NCBI GenBank assembly: GCA_039519185.1
Contig: CM076851.1
Coordinates: 32,013,825 to 32,077,824, forward strand
Reading direction: 5' to 3'
DNA length: 64,000 bases
Source of the DNA: Astragalus membranaceus
Taxonomy: Eukaryota > Streptophyta > Magnoliopsida > Fabales > Fabaceae
Shown: positions 35,803-48,976 of the stretch, piece by piece
Layout: every line of letters starts with the position of its first letter
Numbering within the stretch: the first letter of the stretch is position 1
The notes under the pieces: generated by a model
The model's database searches: none
Seen by the model: only the letters and a program-made list of their open reading frames with translations
What the model was told of the DNA's origin: nothing
Translations under genes and position numbers: made by a program

Positions 35803-38800
35803 ACATGGCCTAACGAAATCAACAATTTCAGGCCAACTTGAGTTACAGGTTATTGTAATGAAGAGGTCAGGATATCCGAACCTCTTGCAAATAGCCATAG
35901 CATCCTGGCAGTTGTTGAACATGTACCTAGCACCTCCAGTAAATGAGGGGGGAAATATAACACGGCGTCCAATAGCAGATGCATCAGTTTCTCCTCTAGT
36001 AACAGCATCTTGTAATCCAGTCAAAATTTCTGACCGTATAAGTTGTTGGTTGTTGCGGATGAATTTCATTCTTGTAGACTCAATCATTGTATAACAGTCA
36101 ACCACAAATTGCTGGAACAATCGACGTGCATTAACAATTTGACCAAACTCCAGATCCTTTCTTGAATTCTAAAGGCAATGAACTCTCTTAATGTGACGTT
36201 TTGTCTTTTCTTGGATCTAATGTACCCACCCCTTTGTCTGAGTGGGATGTTTTCTCGGAAACCATCCTCACCGAGTGCATAAATTAAAGGGTACTGCAAG
36301 GGTAGTAAAGCAGTGTGTGTTTCATATACCCTTTCAAGCTCACCTGACATATGTTTCACAATTATGTCCCGACCTCTCTCAATGTGGGCATCATCCCCAA
36401 TAATTAAAGCTGCAACTTCATCGCACATGGGGGTATTATGAGTCCTAGGATCGGTTGACCTGTCTCGAATCAATCTTAAACTGATTTTCCGTGCAGGATT
36501 TTGTTCTTGTAGGTCACGAAATTCTCTGTATTTCTTTGCGATGACATTGTGCTGATCAACTATTTCTTTCAAGTCTCTGACTAATGATTCATCAATTACA
36601 TTACTTTTGCTGTTAGACCTGTAATTAAATAGAATAAATTTTAGAAACTCCGCACATTAAGAAAGGAGAGCTCATACGAAGTAAACTATAATTGTCGAAA
36701 CATTTCGAAAGATTTGTATTTATATATAGAAAGAAACACACTGAGATATCATAGTGAACAATTTATAGGCCTCGAAATAAAAAATAATATAAACAAATAA
36801 AGCTCAAGGACGATACTAAAATGGAATATTCACCTGAAATGGCTCATTCTGTTCTCGACCTCGTTTCTAGTGTCTCATATGTATAACTGCACATATTTCG
36901 GGGTACTACCTTCAGTGGGCAAGAGGCTACCTATGCGATGGTAGTTTTGACCACTCAAGATGTACTGTGGTGGACTACCTCCATCATTAGCTATTGTAAC
37001 AACTTTGCCTCCCATTGAGGTGAATGCAAACAAGCTGTTATATGCCCGGATGTTGTCACGCCAGTTTTTGCTCCTGGGATCATGACCTCTAATAAGATTC
37101 AACAACAATTGAGGTGGCTCCTTAAGCAATGGGATGTGGACTTTCCCTTTCATGCAACACATCGAGAAATCCGGACTACTTGAACGGTTGCTCTTTACTG
37201 CCCTTTCTTGAAACCAAAATAACGCATGACACTGACGACATTGATGAGTTGGAAGACCGAAGTCAAGAGCAGCTGTGATTTGAAATGAATTGTGTATCCA
37301 TTATTAATGTGGTGGTCACACTTGCAATAACCATTTGTAACGTACATAGTTATATCAATATATATCTATATATATATATATATGGAAAAGTAGTTAAGAA
37401 CTTACGTTGGGACTCATATTTGTCTTAAAGAGTGGAACGATTAGCGGATTCTTGTGGTTCAAACACTGCGGAGGTAAATGATGAAAGGGCAAAATGTTAC
37501 ATATCGAAAACACTGATATCATATTAATTAATATTTAATGAGTAAGACACTATCCAATGTTATGGACTGTGAAAACATAATACTCGAAAAAGGATCTGCT
37601 GTGTTGTCTGAGATGGTTTGTTCTTCCGTGTCAAAATCAAGTCTGATTATTGGTAAACTAATTGGTGTTGTTCCATGATGTATTCTTCCATCACTTGTAC
37701 TAAGTCTGACTTCATCATGTGTTACCTCAGCTTGTATTATACCGGATGGCCCATCAACTGGTTTAAAAGATGCAGTCAAATGATGTTAATAACTTATAAT
37801 AAGGCACGTGTTTTAGACAGACCACTTGATAGTAATGTAATTTGTATCCCGAATCATTATAGAATTGGTAAAGCTATTTAGATGACAATAAATAATAGGC
37901 TTAAAGGTACTTTTAGTCCCTGCAAATGTCAAGAAAATCCAGTTTAGTCCCTGCAATTCCAAAACTTTTAAAATAGTCCCTGCAATTACTAAACGTTACT
38001 ACTTTTAGTCCCTGCTGTTATATTAGTGTTAACATCGTTATGTTTTGATGATGTGGCAGCCAATTAGGATCTTCATCTTCAACCTTCTCTCTTCTTCTTC
38101 CATCTTCTTTCTTGCTCTTCCATATTTTCCCCCTCTTCTGGAAAAATACAGATCTTCATTTTTTTTTTGGTCCAAAGATCTTCATCTTCAAAACCGGAAA
38201 AACAAAAGGATAATAGATTTGTTAGATCTACTGGAAGAAGTAGAAAAAGTGAAGAACAAAACCCAGAATCACTCACCCACCCCTCATCATCATCATCACC
38301 ATCTTCAATCAACGGAATCAACGGATCTGCTTCTTCTTCTTCTTCTTCCATCTTCTCTCTCCCTCGAAATCAGTTAGGAAAAAACAACCCAGAAAAATTA
38401 TTCTTATCCCTTCTCCTTCCCCTCCTCCTCTCCCTCGAAATCAGTTACTCCTCCTCCACCAAAATATTACAGTGAGAGAGAAGGAACAAACTGTGAGTGA
38501 AGCCATGCGATGAGAAAGGAACGCACAGAATCGAAATCTGAGCTGTTCGATGAGAGAGGAACGCACGGAATCGAAATCTCAGTTGTTCGATGAGAGAGGA
38601 ATGCGCAGAAATTTCAGATGTGCGTTGAGAGAGGAACGCGATGAGAGAGCGCAAATTTCAGATTTGGATTTTAGGGATTTCGATTTCATGTGCAGAGAGA
38701 GTCCGGATCTCATATTTTGATTTCAGTTCTTCTCCCTTCTTCTTCTTCTTCTTCTTCTTTAACAGACCTGTTCCTGCATTTTTGCAAACCTGTTCCTGCG

Positions 38801-41237
38801 TTTGTGTTTGTGGTCGCTCGATTTCTGGGTTGCTGGTTTGTGGTTTTTGATTTTAATTTAAGTTTTAGTAATTTATTTTTTAGTTTTAATATTGTATAAG
38901 CTATTTTTCTGGTCTGACTAAGCCCTTTTATTCCATGTTGGCATCCCTGTTGGCTGCCACATCATCAAAGGATAACAGTGTTAACCCTTAACTAACAGCA
39001 GGGACTAAAAGTAGTAACGTTTAGTAATTGCAGGGACTATTTTAAAAGTTTTGGAATTGCAGGGACTAAACTGGATTTTCTTGACATTTGCAGGGACTAA
39101 AAGTACCTTTAAGCCTAAATAATAACTATATAATTGCACGACATTATGTACCACATATAAATGTTTGTAATTGATAACAACTTTATGTGTCTATAATGAA
39201 ATAACTATGTATCATACCTGCGGATATAGACGTTGTTCACCATGGACATCCGGCGTGTCTAAAACATTGTTGCGTTTGTGTGTCCACTAAATACCCTGGA
39301 TAATGGTTGGTGCCTTGAAGAACCTACTGTTTGATATAGCAAAACATATGTTATGTATGCATATTGTATACTATTATTACATACGGTATCCACTACAAAA
39401 TGATATTACATATCACTTATTACCATTTGTAACATTAGAGAGATTTGTTTTGTGCGCAGGTTGCGTAGTACGTTTTGTGTTTTTCGGTGTGAATGGTTCA
39501 CTATTCTCAGCCTCTAAAATTAATCTTTTGTTGTTTGACCGTTTTGCTGAAGAACGCGAGTCTGCCAGAGTATCCACCACAGGGGTCTTCCTAGGCCTAC
39601 CTCGTCGTCTTGGCAAATTAACTAGTAATAAGTAAAAATATTATATGAATTTTGGTTACTTATATTTATTGTGTTATTAACGAAATATAAATGTAAGTGA
39701 AGCAATAAAATACCGTTCTGTATCTCAGCAAGAGGGATACATGAAGGTGCATTGACTTTTACATCAATGGCAAAGTGCGGATCATCCCTTTCAGAACGTG
39801 GCGTGGTGTCTGTTGCATAACAATGAATACATTTAATTATATGCACCAAAACAATATGGTCAAAATGAAATGGTCATAACATAGTACCTTTATGTAGCTC
39901 CTTGCTTAAGCGTGGTTCGGGAACTTGTGTAACTGAATATAATGTGATACAAATATTGTTAATGTCAACTCTTAATTGTTAATTAAGCTGCTCTAACTAA
40001 CAATATGACTTTAAAATGTACAACTAATTTATTGTATAGATTATCTGGTGTAAAACCAATGATGCTACTTAGATTAAAAGTTATAATTATGGAGAAGATG
40101 CAATATGTGTAACTACTAAATCAATTAATCATTGTTAATACCTACAGATGTAGAGGTGACATTGAAAGTAGGTTGTGTACACTTTGAAATTTGATCAGCT
40201 GCAGCATTGGACAGGCCAGGAGTTAAATGCTCAGGCAATGGTGAAGTACCTGCTAGAGCAGGGTGCAGTGTTGACATCATATAGGTATCCATAACATCAT
40301 CTGTAGTGTAGTACTAATAATTTTTTATTGGCTGTAAATGATATCTTACTTGAATTTGTTACTGTGTGGTCTTTGCTGAACTGACTGTGATGTTGAGATG
40401 GTAATCGATCAAGCGGTGTTTCATCTTGAGGGCTCCCAATGTCTTGCAAAAGCCTTCTAATCTTTGAACGTGGTGCCGAGAAACGTCGATCTGATGGTTC
40501 CTTTTCATTCAAATCTGTGTCATAGAAATGAGCAGGTATGTAGCAATTGTAGATACTTATTTGATGATAAAAACCCCTTAAGAATTACACTATACCTTAT
40601 GAAAATTTAAGATATGGAGTATTTGTTGTACCTGACTGATCATTTGTCGGTGTCTTCTTTGGCCGTCCACGTGTCCGGCGGTTACTTGCTGGTGTTAACA
40701 AACAAATTCATTATTAATATCATTGATGCTCATTTGTATAAACAGTGTGTGACAATTGTTGAAAATTCGGCCTTATAATGATTAACCTCAAAAGAGGAAC
40801 ACATGATGTTGTGTTAGTATTTTCGAATTCAAGCTCAACCGTAAATTAGGCACTATACTTTTATACAACACATATATATTATGAATTGTAATAGTAAAAC
40901 CAAAGTAATAATAATTTTTTTAATTTTTACGATAAATAATATGATCACTGTACGAATTTTATGTACAGTACCTGAGATTGTTGCCATTGTTTTGCATTGT
41001 TGGGTATCACATGTGCCATAAGCTTCTATCTTTGAAGGTGATTGAACAGCTATAGGGATTTATAGCACATTTTAATAAATGAGAAGACATGTTTTTTCAA
41101 AACCTTTAAAAATTGAATAAATAAGATCAACGAATTTGTTGCTTCTAACCTTGAATATGTCGTTTGCGGCTTTGGTGACAGGAATTTTGAGTGTTGTTTC
41201 GTGCAGAATTATTACCGTTCTCTGCCATTTCGTTCAT
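35803..41237 (-). pseudogene. Helitron 2 Rep/Hel gene, N-terminal and Rep half (multi-exon, broken)
   Basis: A likely start lies at 41237 (MNEMAENGNNSARN), followed by short exons near 40972-41055, 40625-40690, 40300-40515 and 40145-40290. These include AT-hook-like basic motifs, TRGRPKK (near 40660) and RRRGRPRK (near 39600). A further exon (37530-37780) and one at 36850-37300 (HQCRQCHALFWF; LRSKNW-like NIRAYNSLFAFTSMGG; YHRIGSLLP) are typical of Helitron proteins. The exon at 36600 down to 35803 holds the Helitron-like N domain (QYPLIYALGEDGF, later IGRRVIFPPSFTGGARYM, FGYPDLFITITCNSSWPEI). A one-base frameshift near 36155 separates RIQER from LEFGQ. The gene is cut at 35803 by the gypsy insertion, and the HUH nuclease motif region expected next is missing on both sides. 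Exon borders are approximate. Confidence 0.8.
37898..39115. mobile_element. Mutator-like element with long terminal inverted repeats, 1218 bp
   Basis: The first about 120 bp (from GGCTTAAAGGTACTTTTAG, 37898) and the last about 120 bp are almost perfect inverted repeats, with weaker similarity to about 160 bp. The flanking 9-bp sites are identical, TAAATAATA at 37889-37897 and 39116-39124. The interior (38060-38950) is rich in TTC/CTT runs and has an imperfect tandem repeat of about 45 bp (gagaggaacgca...gaatcgaaatct) at about 38480-38645. No transposase is present. It sits in an intron of the Helitron Rep/Hel gene. The interior could be captured host sequence (Pack-MULE style), but I cannot name a source gene. 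Confidence 0.88.
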
Positions 41238-42836
41238 GTTACGTGACTTCTGTGAAAAGCTAGGAATAGAAAGAATTACTGATTTCGAAGGTAGTTTCGC
41301 CACTCCTTATATGTTATACATGGGACTAAAAGAATGATTTGATCATGATTAGAGTGAATATAGGAAACAATGTTGTAAAAATTTTGATATACAAAATGCA
41401 GCGCACCCGTGTATAGAGGACTTTAGATGATGACTTGAAAAGGCACACTGTTCTGATCTATTGGAAATCGCAGACGGATCATCATCATTACTTTGTGAGG
41501 GTATTGTGTTGAATGTTTGAGTTTTGTTGAGGAGGGAAATTTTCGTTTTGAAATTGTTAATGCCATTAATGATATAGCTTAATTTGTGGGAACCTCATTC
41601 ACCACCAAATTAATAAATGCTGTTACAACCATCCTTTTATTTGGAATTTGTTATTCATAATCATTAACTTATTTCCTAATTGGCGCCCCATTTTATTTGA
41701 TTGTTGTACAAACTGTCTCTCTTTGTCACTATTACTACAAACTGCAGATTTGAAGAGAATATTGTCAATGAAAATAAGTTTTCCAAGGGGAATTTATGAT
41801 GGACCTTACTCTGGTTATTTTTTAAAGTGTATAGGCCAGGTATAACAATTTCCTAAAGTACATATGTATACACAGACTTTGGGCTTGCAATTAGAAGTGG
41901 AGCAGACCGTGTAAATTAGTGATGGATAAAAAACCAGTCAAATGATATTACTTAGCTGCTAGTGCATTTTCATCTAAATAGAGCAATTAGAAGTGGAGGA
42001 GACTGATTTAGTGACATCAAGGTTCATTCTAAATCATTATTGGATTTAGTACACTCCTACTCATCTTTAAACAACATATGCAACGATATTTAATCAGAGC
42101 GCCTATTTTGTTGCCCAATATGTAGAATGCACTATATAGTTATTTACCAAGGTGGATCTAGAATCGCGGTTCTTTTTGAATAACATGTTGATAGTATGCT
42201 ACTTTTTATTCCAATTAGAAGTTTAAACCAACGAAATGATAGCTGGCCTTAAGTAGACTGTTGATATGTGCACCTGTCTTTTAGAAAGCAATAATAAACA
42301 TACTATCGACACTCAGCTTGGTGGCTATCACCAAAGATTACTTGCTAAGTATATGGGTTGATTCGTTGTATTTGTCAACAGGTGTTTGACAATTTCAAAT
42401 TGGAGCACAAAGTAACACTGAAATGGATAGAGATCACATAGTTTCTGGATAATTTTGTTGCTTGTTATAAGCAGGTATGTCTACACTCTTGAGAAACTTG
42501 TATTTATAATTATATTTGCATTGAGAACACTTATATTACCTGGCCTATTTTCTATCAAACTACTAATACAGGCTCATATTAGCCTGTTAAATATCACAAT
42601 TTCAAACCATGGTCTGTGAATCTTGTTAAATAACCAAAAATATCAAACGCATATTGAATTCATATTGTCACTAAATCCGATGATTCAACCTAGACACGAC
42701 ATCCTTAAAAAATGTCAAATATCAAAGTATACCCAGCAAACTGCAAGTGAAATTAAACATTCAAAGCAAAACATAGTTCCCAAAATTATATTGGGTTAAA
42801 AAACCCCGAAGGATGTCTTCATCCTGCTTCTTATTT
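41238..42836 (-). other. Helitron 2 spacer between the RPA-like gene and Rep/Hel
   Basis: 1.6 kb of AT-rich sequence with no coding frame that I recognise. It would contain the 3' region of the RPA-like gene and the promoter of Rep/Hel. Confidence 0.5.
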
Positions 42837-45800
42837 TTACTTTTCAATCTTAATAGACTTTAGTGGCATTTTCATGGATGATGATCCAGAATCTGTTGGG
42901 ACCTTCCTTTTAGTAGTGGGTGTCTCGTCGGTGTCCCTAGTGATGTCAACAGTATCTGTAGCAGTACCGACAGTGCATGAATCTGAAGCAGACTCATCAA
43001 ATTTCCCTATCAAATCCTGCAGCATGAAAAGAAATCAGTAACTAATTTTTTAAGGTGTGTGGGTTAATACGAAATGGACCACTAATCGGGAAATCACGAC
43101 CTTAGTGTAGGGATGAGCTGTGACAATTAAATTAAAAATTTGTTGATGATAACCATGTTAAAGAAAGTAAAACCTGTGACAGCCCTTCAGCACCCTTTTG
43201 TATAGTCACAGAAACACTTGATGGGGTATCTTCAATAAGAAGCACCTCTTGATTGGCTTCAATCGCAGCCTAGTATATGATACAGTCAATATCTTAGAAA
43301 AGAGAAGTCATCCGAAATGGATGAATTAACAACTACTACAAATATGTTATTCATATATGTAGATGTTTACCTCAGAATCCCATTTAGCCTTGTAGCTATT
43401 GATTAGCTCGCTGTCCTCGGAAACATTTCGCATACGATACGAACGTGGAAACTTACCACCAGGTGTCCCCTCACACTGGATTCTGAATATCGCCTCTTTT
43501 CCTTTCAGGGCCATCACCTCACTTGGCAGGTAGTCTCTGCCAGGATCCTGCCAGAATCGCGAAAATTAATAACTATATAACTATGTTTCATAACCAACAT
43601 CTAATTAAAAAAACAGACATGAATGGACGTCATAAACTTAGTTCTTTATACAAACCTCCTTCCACTTGAGATAAACTTCCTCAGATGATTTCCCAATCAG
43701 GACACGGGCAGTATGATCGAACAGAACGACATTCAGAGAGTCTATCTCGTCGATGATCCGCAGTTTCAGGAAGAACCTATGTTTACAGAAATTCCTATTA
43801 AAGAAATACCTGTGTGTCATAACAAAAATTCCTATTAGTGAACATACAGATAACTTACTTCCTGGTGACTTTGGTGACATGTGTGTCACACTTCGGACAG
43901 TAACGCATGTCAGGTTCATCTTCATCTTCGGTACACTTCTTGCTACAGCGGCACGCCCAATACCACCATTCAATGTCCTCAACGACAGAATTAAATTATC
44001 TAAGTCGCGTCAACTTATCTCTATTGTAACGATTAACATTATGGAAAATAATAATTTAGGCAAACGACTAAAAAATTAGTTTAGGTTACCTCCACTAATT
44101 CTTTTGCATCGACTAATGTATATTTCTGATCAATGTTCAGAAAATCATCATGAGGAGGGTGATTCTTGGTGGCTTGGCTGACGGTCAAAGAAGGGGATGT
44201 GAGCGCCTGGCTCATGCTGTCAATGTTTGTATGAAAAAACACATTCATTATTCACAATGCAGATAGTTTCCAATTAAGTGAGTAATTAAAATAATAAAAT
44301 GCTGAATAGTAATATCCATTATATTATGTGATGATTTTTACGTTTCTCGCAATGCTATTGTCTCCGAAATGTCGTGGTTGAACAGCATCTTTGTCGTGTG
44401 CATAGTTGTCTGAATAGAAATACCTCCTGGACATAAAAGGCGTGAATAGCATGAGACAGGTCATTACAATTCCATCGTAATGGAATTCACATTATATTTT
44501 TTATGGATTTAAAAAATAGGATAGCGAAATGAATTAGTACCTGGCCAAGTACCGACTTTACAAAACAAAATAGCTACGACAACATTTGTTGCACCTCCAG
44601 ATGAGACAAATTTTTTCATGTCAGCAACATACTCACCGAAGAGTGTAACGCTGTATCGATATCTGAATAGCAGAATCAATTAATTAAAAATTAACATATG
44701 GTTAAACTCATCTAAAGGTAACTATAGGGGAATTTATATAGAATATTCAACTTTAAATATAATTATGAATTGTTGTTTCTACCCTCGGTTGTCGAGGTCG
44801 ATCTTCATTCTCGTGCTCATCCCAGTGTCTTTATAAAACTCTTGTTCCGTACCAATTCCAGTAAGCACTCCAGCAACATCTACATAGTTTTTCAAAAATA
44901 GTTGTATTAGCATGCAAACATAAAATAGTACGAACAACGACTTCGATACAATTTAGAAACTGACCTACTAAAAAATCACGGTTGTAAGCTGCCTCAAAAC
45001 ACTGTTCTGGTGGGGTGAAATTATAGGCAGGGAATGGTACCTCATCAGTGGCCACTGGCCTTGTCAAAACACCTAATTTAAAATTCAGTTTATACTCGTG
45101 CCTTGCGGCACGGTATTGTCCATAATTAAGAGCAACTGTAAATTTGGAGATGTTGTATACAGAACCTTCAAGGATAGTTCTGTCATGCTTGTAGATGTAG
45201 GGCTTGTCTATATGAGCCTGTATCATGGTTCCCTATTTCACAATATATATAACTTCTTACCAAGTTGTTCTAGTATAGGTTTAACATACTGAAAAGTAGT
45301 TGTCAGGGTGCATGAATAACTATAATTTCATTAAAAATGGCTACAGGATTTCGACTATACTATTAATTATATGTCATAGTCATAGTTTAATGATTATGTA
45401 GACAGTATGTCGATAATGCTTAATTATATGATATGCTAGTCAAACAAATACAACACTCACTCAGTATAGTAATAGTGATATCAAACAACTTTTACACAAT
45501 ATGTGGCAGCTTATACTTTTAATGATTGTGGATGTGTAAAGGAACAAATTTGTAGTTCATTGATACCTTAACAATAACCTCATATTCCAATATAAAAGTA
45601 ACACCAGTATTTTCGTATTACACAATGTACCCTATTGTAGATCATGACTAATAGACAATTAGTTAGAAGCTTTTGAGCAAATCAAATTACCTTATTGTCC
45701 AATAATCTGTAACAATTTTTAATTAACTTAGTATTAAATACAATAATCATTCAATATTGTAGATGAATTCTAGCCATTTTAACAAATTTATCTGTCATAC

Positions 45801-46261
45801 ATATTACTGTCATCATAACACAAAATACATATGGTATCATTGCAAGATGTAGATTAATAGACTATTGGATTAGTGGGATTCGCTGGTCTAGAACAATTGT
45901 TTTTAACCTGTTTACCATAATATAGATTCAACATAGTCAAATGATGATCCTTCCCTATAAAAAGTATAGCTGATATACATATGTCCGTTTATTTTGTATT
46001 AAATATAGATGATAAATCAAGATCCCTAAGTTGTATATAAATATATAGTTATAGTTTTCCTGACTACAAAAGCCATGATACCTCCTTGTCCACTAAAACC
46101 ATTTCGAAGGCAACATGTTGGTTCCCACATCTGGATGAATACACAGGCGACTTTCTGAGTACCGTAACAACGATGGCAGAGCTTTCTTGGTCTGGAGTGA
46201 GATTAGCTAAGGGCTGGACCTTCTTTTGTGCAACAACTGATATCTTGCTTGATGAGGCCAT
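42837..46261 (-). CDS. RPA70-like single-stranded DNA-binding protein carried by Helitron 2 (11 exons, 523 aa)
   Basis: Replication protein A large-subunit homologue, of the type carried by plant Helitrons; it would bind single-stranded DNA. Exons on the minus strand: 46082-46261, 44965-45232, 44783-44879, 44541-44662, 44342-44426, 44090-44216, 43859-43977, 43656-43776, 43371-43547, 43174-43269, 42837-43016. Every intron has GT/AG borders and every phase joins, giving 523 codons without a stop. The N-terminal OB fold is MASSSKISVVAQ...FEMVLVDKE then GTMIQAHIDKPYIYK. A second fold has DVAGVLTGIGTEQEFYKDTG and YRYSVTLFGEYVADMKKF. The C-terminal fold carries a zinc ribbon, CRCSKKC (near residue 300) and YCPKC, followed by a basic tail with TTKRKVPTD. 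RPA large subunits are usually longer and also have an N-terminal protein-interaction domain, absent here. The frame has survived although Rep/Hel has decayed. Confidence 0.88.
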
Positions 46262-47250
46262 TTCGCAGAGTTCGGAGAAGGCACTGTTTTCGCAAGGCTG
46301 AAGAAGTGACGATATTCAGGTATGAGTATTTTGTGTCTTATTTGTTGTGCCATTACAGATATTTATAAGGCTGACCTGTGGGTTTGGTTAATCACCTATA
46401 TCAGTGTCTTCTAAGCAAGTAATCAGGGATTATAACTATTTCTGAGTGTGTTATTATGATGATTAGCAACTAATTGAATTAGTACATAAATTGCTGATTA
46501 AAATTTTAAATGCTGATCCTTTTTTTTTGAACCAAAATTGCTGATTTAAATTTTAGATGCTGATCATTTTTTAGTGCATCAAAATTTCGGCCTTCTTTTC
46601 AATAAGCTAAAGCAGTATTTCAGGAAATTTCTAATGATGTCTCTTTAATTCCAAGATTGCTGCAACGCCTTTTATACAGGTAATATTTCAAAATCATTAT
46701 TTGAAATTTTTGATTGGCAACAAAAGGATCGAATTTGAGAGTGGGAGAGAGTTTTAAATTTTTTTTCATTCAAACACATATGCATCTCATTCATATATGT
46801 TGTATGCTTAACCATTTTCTTTTTTGCGAGTGAAGTATGATTTACTGGATGATGATTTGTGTGGTTGTTATTTGCAGGTGTAACGTTGATCAAATTTTAA
46901 TGGCTTGCTTGGTAAGAATGGTTAAGCAGGAGCAATAATTTTAGATCCTTGAAATTAGGGAATGCTTTATTATTATTTGAAATAACGAATGTGTTATTCT
47001 ATTGCCAGCCGTTTCCTTATTTTTAGGCAATCTGTTTAATTACAATTATTGGCATTAAACAACACCTAAGCAATCTGAATGTATATCTGCGCCGTCCATT
47101 CTGCCTGCGTTTCGATTCAATAACTATCAACCGTTCAGATTGTTTGATTCGTTTGTGTTTAGGATTAGCTGGCATGCCACGTATTTTTTAGGAAGAATGC
47201 GTGGCTTTTTTCGGTCGCTTACGTGGATTGTCCGGGTGGACAATTCATGA
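46262..47250 (-). other. Helitron 2 5'-terminal region with subterminal hairpin
   Basis: Non-coding leader shared with Helitron 3 (51520-52187). Close to the end it has an inverted repeat attgtcc-gggt-ggacaat (47227-47244). The upstream region of the RPA-like gene lies here; no TATA box can be assigned with confidence. Confidence 0.6.
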
Positions 47251-48976
47251 TTGAATCAACATGAAAAATCCGAAGATGGATGGATTCTCAGGTGCTTTAA
47301 TAATGCATGGTATATTCAGGGATTCCAAAACACAACGTTGAGTAATAGGCAAGGAGCACACAAAACACTTCTCTTGTACAGTCCCCCACTATGGCACTTG
47401 GAACAAGTATGATGGTGCCCATGGATACACTACATTGATTAAACACATAATATCAAAGAAATAAAACATTAGCTTTTCCATATAATCAACATGAAAAATT
47501 ATTGTTAGAAAATTAACCTCAAACAAGAATCTGCCAAGATAATACATACATATAAAGCACACAACAAACAAGACAAATAATACCAAAAAACACCAACATT
47601 CATAAATAAAGTAGAATCAAGTTTCAATAGATAACCTCAAATGTCATTAGTGATGCATCACATACTAATTTAAATTTGAAGAGAAGGACAAAGCTGAAAC
47701 ATATCATAACAATCGAATGACCAAATTGAAACATATCATACCAATTGAATGACCAAAATGAAGCTTATCAAACATAAAGGACCACTTTGGCACATATCTA
47801 AAACATAAAGGACATAAGCGGGAAAAAAAGACAAAGGACCAAACTGAAACTTTGGTCGAAGATAAAGGACCAAAAATGCAATTTAGCCTATATTTTTCAT
47901 CGGTTAGTTCGTATGGTTGAGAACTTGTGTTGAAACTCAAACGATTTGATGTTGAACTTGCGTTAAAACTCAAGCAATTTGAGTTCGAATTTGAGTTAAT
48001 TGGTCGGGACATCAGTAATGGTATTCAAAGTTATATATTATTTATATTTAAGGAAAACCCGATCCCATCTTCATTAGGCCCCGTCCTAAGTTGATCTGTT
48101 GCTTATCAGATTTATACGGGTTTAAGGGTGGGTTAGGGTCTCTAAAATGTCCAGATCCCAATTTGGGTTAGGGTTAGGGTTAGTTATAACCCGTCCCATA
48201 CTCACCCCTAGCATGAGCAACCATAGCAGATTCTCACATGATAATTAAATATCGGTTCTTTCTATCAATCACTAAATCATGCCTTTTATTCTGGCATAGG
48301 AGAGGATCTTTATCATTCAAAGACCTTACGTCTTTCAGATTTCAAACATTTAACATAAAAAAAAATTAAACTTTACAAAACCACATTTGATTTCCTACTC
48401 TAAGCGCACATGATATAATTAAAACAATGAGAACATAATTTATTGGGTAAAATATGTTTTTAGTCCCTACAAAATCGGCTCCTTTTAAGTTTAGTCCCTA
48501 CATTAACGAAATAGGCGTTTTGGTCCTCATCTTATTTTTCCGCTTTCAATTTTAGTCCCTCATGACTTTTAATAGCGCTTCAAAACTTTTAATAGCGCTT
48601 ATAAAAGGTCAAAAAAGCGCTATTAAAAGTGTTGAAGCGCTATTAAAAGTCACGAGGGACTAAAATTGAAAACGGCAAAATAAGATGAGGACCAAAACGT
48701 CTATTTCGTTAATGTAAGGACTAAACTTAGAATGAGCCGATTTTGTAGGGACTAAAAACTTATTTAACCCTAATTTATTTAATGGTAAATTAGAACAATG
48801 TTCATACCAAAAGAGAGTAAGTTGAACAATGACGGACATTAGTAAAGAAATAGTACCTGGAAGATAGGGCCAAGATTCAAAGGTTCAAAACAAACACGGA
48901 TCTGAGAAACCTCTTTAGATGGTTGTACCAGATCATTCTCTTTGGGAATAGAAATGTTAGTGCTACCGAGATCCAT
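47251..48976 (-). pseudogene. SINA-like E3 ligase copy 3, truncated pseudogene
   Basis: Exon 1 (48857-48976) has a 15-bp in-frame deletion that removes FHCCV, taking the first RING cysteines. Exon 2 starts at 47429, after a conserved AG, with CIHGHHHTCSKCH. It then has a 5-bp insertion near 47385 that shifts the frame and a further deletion near 47330. It stops altogether near 47255, where the Helitron 2 end begins, so the SINA domain is missing. The intron contains a MITE (48445-48770) absent from copies 1 and 2. Confidence 0.88.
48445..48770. mobile_element. Mutator-like MITE with 9-bp target duplication, 326 bp
   Basis: Inverted ends GGGTAAAATATGTTTTTAG and CTAAAAACTTATTTAACCC, with identical 9-bp flanks TAATTTATT (48436-48444 and 48771-48779). 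A central hairpin repeats agcgctattaaaagt. The matching place in block 2 (about 22217) is empty. Confidence 0.9.

Larger units (their letters stand above)
22830..47250 (-). mobile_element. Helitron 2: large RPA- and Rep/helicase-carrying Helitron, with nested insertions
   Basis: Minus orientation. The 3' end at 22830-22833 is CTAG on the plus strand, preceded by host A. About 10 bp inside is a hairpin, cccgtgc-gct-gcacgag (one mismatch). The 5' end near 47250 reads TC on the minus strand (GA then T on the plus), within a few bp of uncertainty. Block 1 preserves the empty A/T site at 11236/11237, and Helitron 3 has the same left junction. In minus-strand order the content is a 5' leader, an RPA70-like gene, a Rep/helicase gene and a captured exon. 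Nested later insertions are a gypsy element (25488-35802) and a Mutator-like element (37898-39115). Without these the element is about 13 kb. Rep is broken, so it cannot now move by itself. Confidence 0.88.

Noticed and set aside
46672..46893. Frame shared by Helitrons 2 and 3 (also 51479-51778)
   Set aside because: Not similar to any family; the copies are frameshifted relative to each other, so it is not conserved as a protein.
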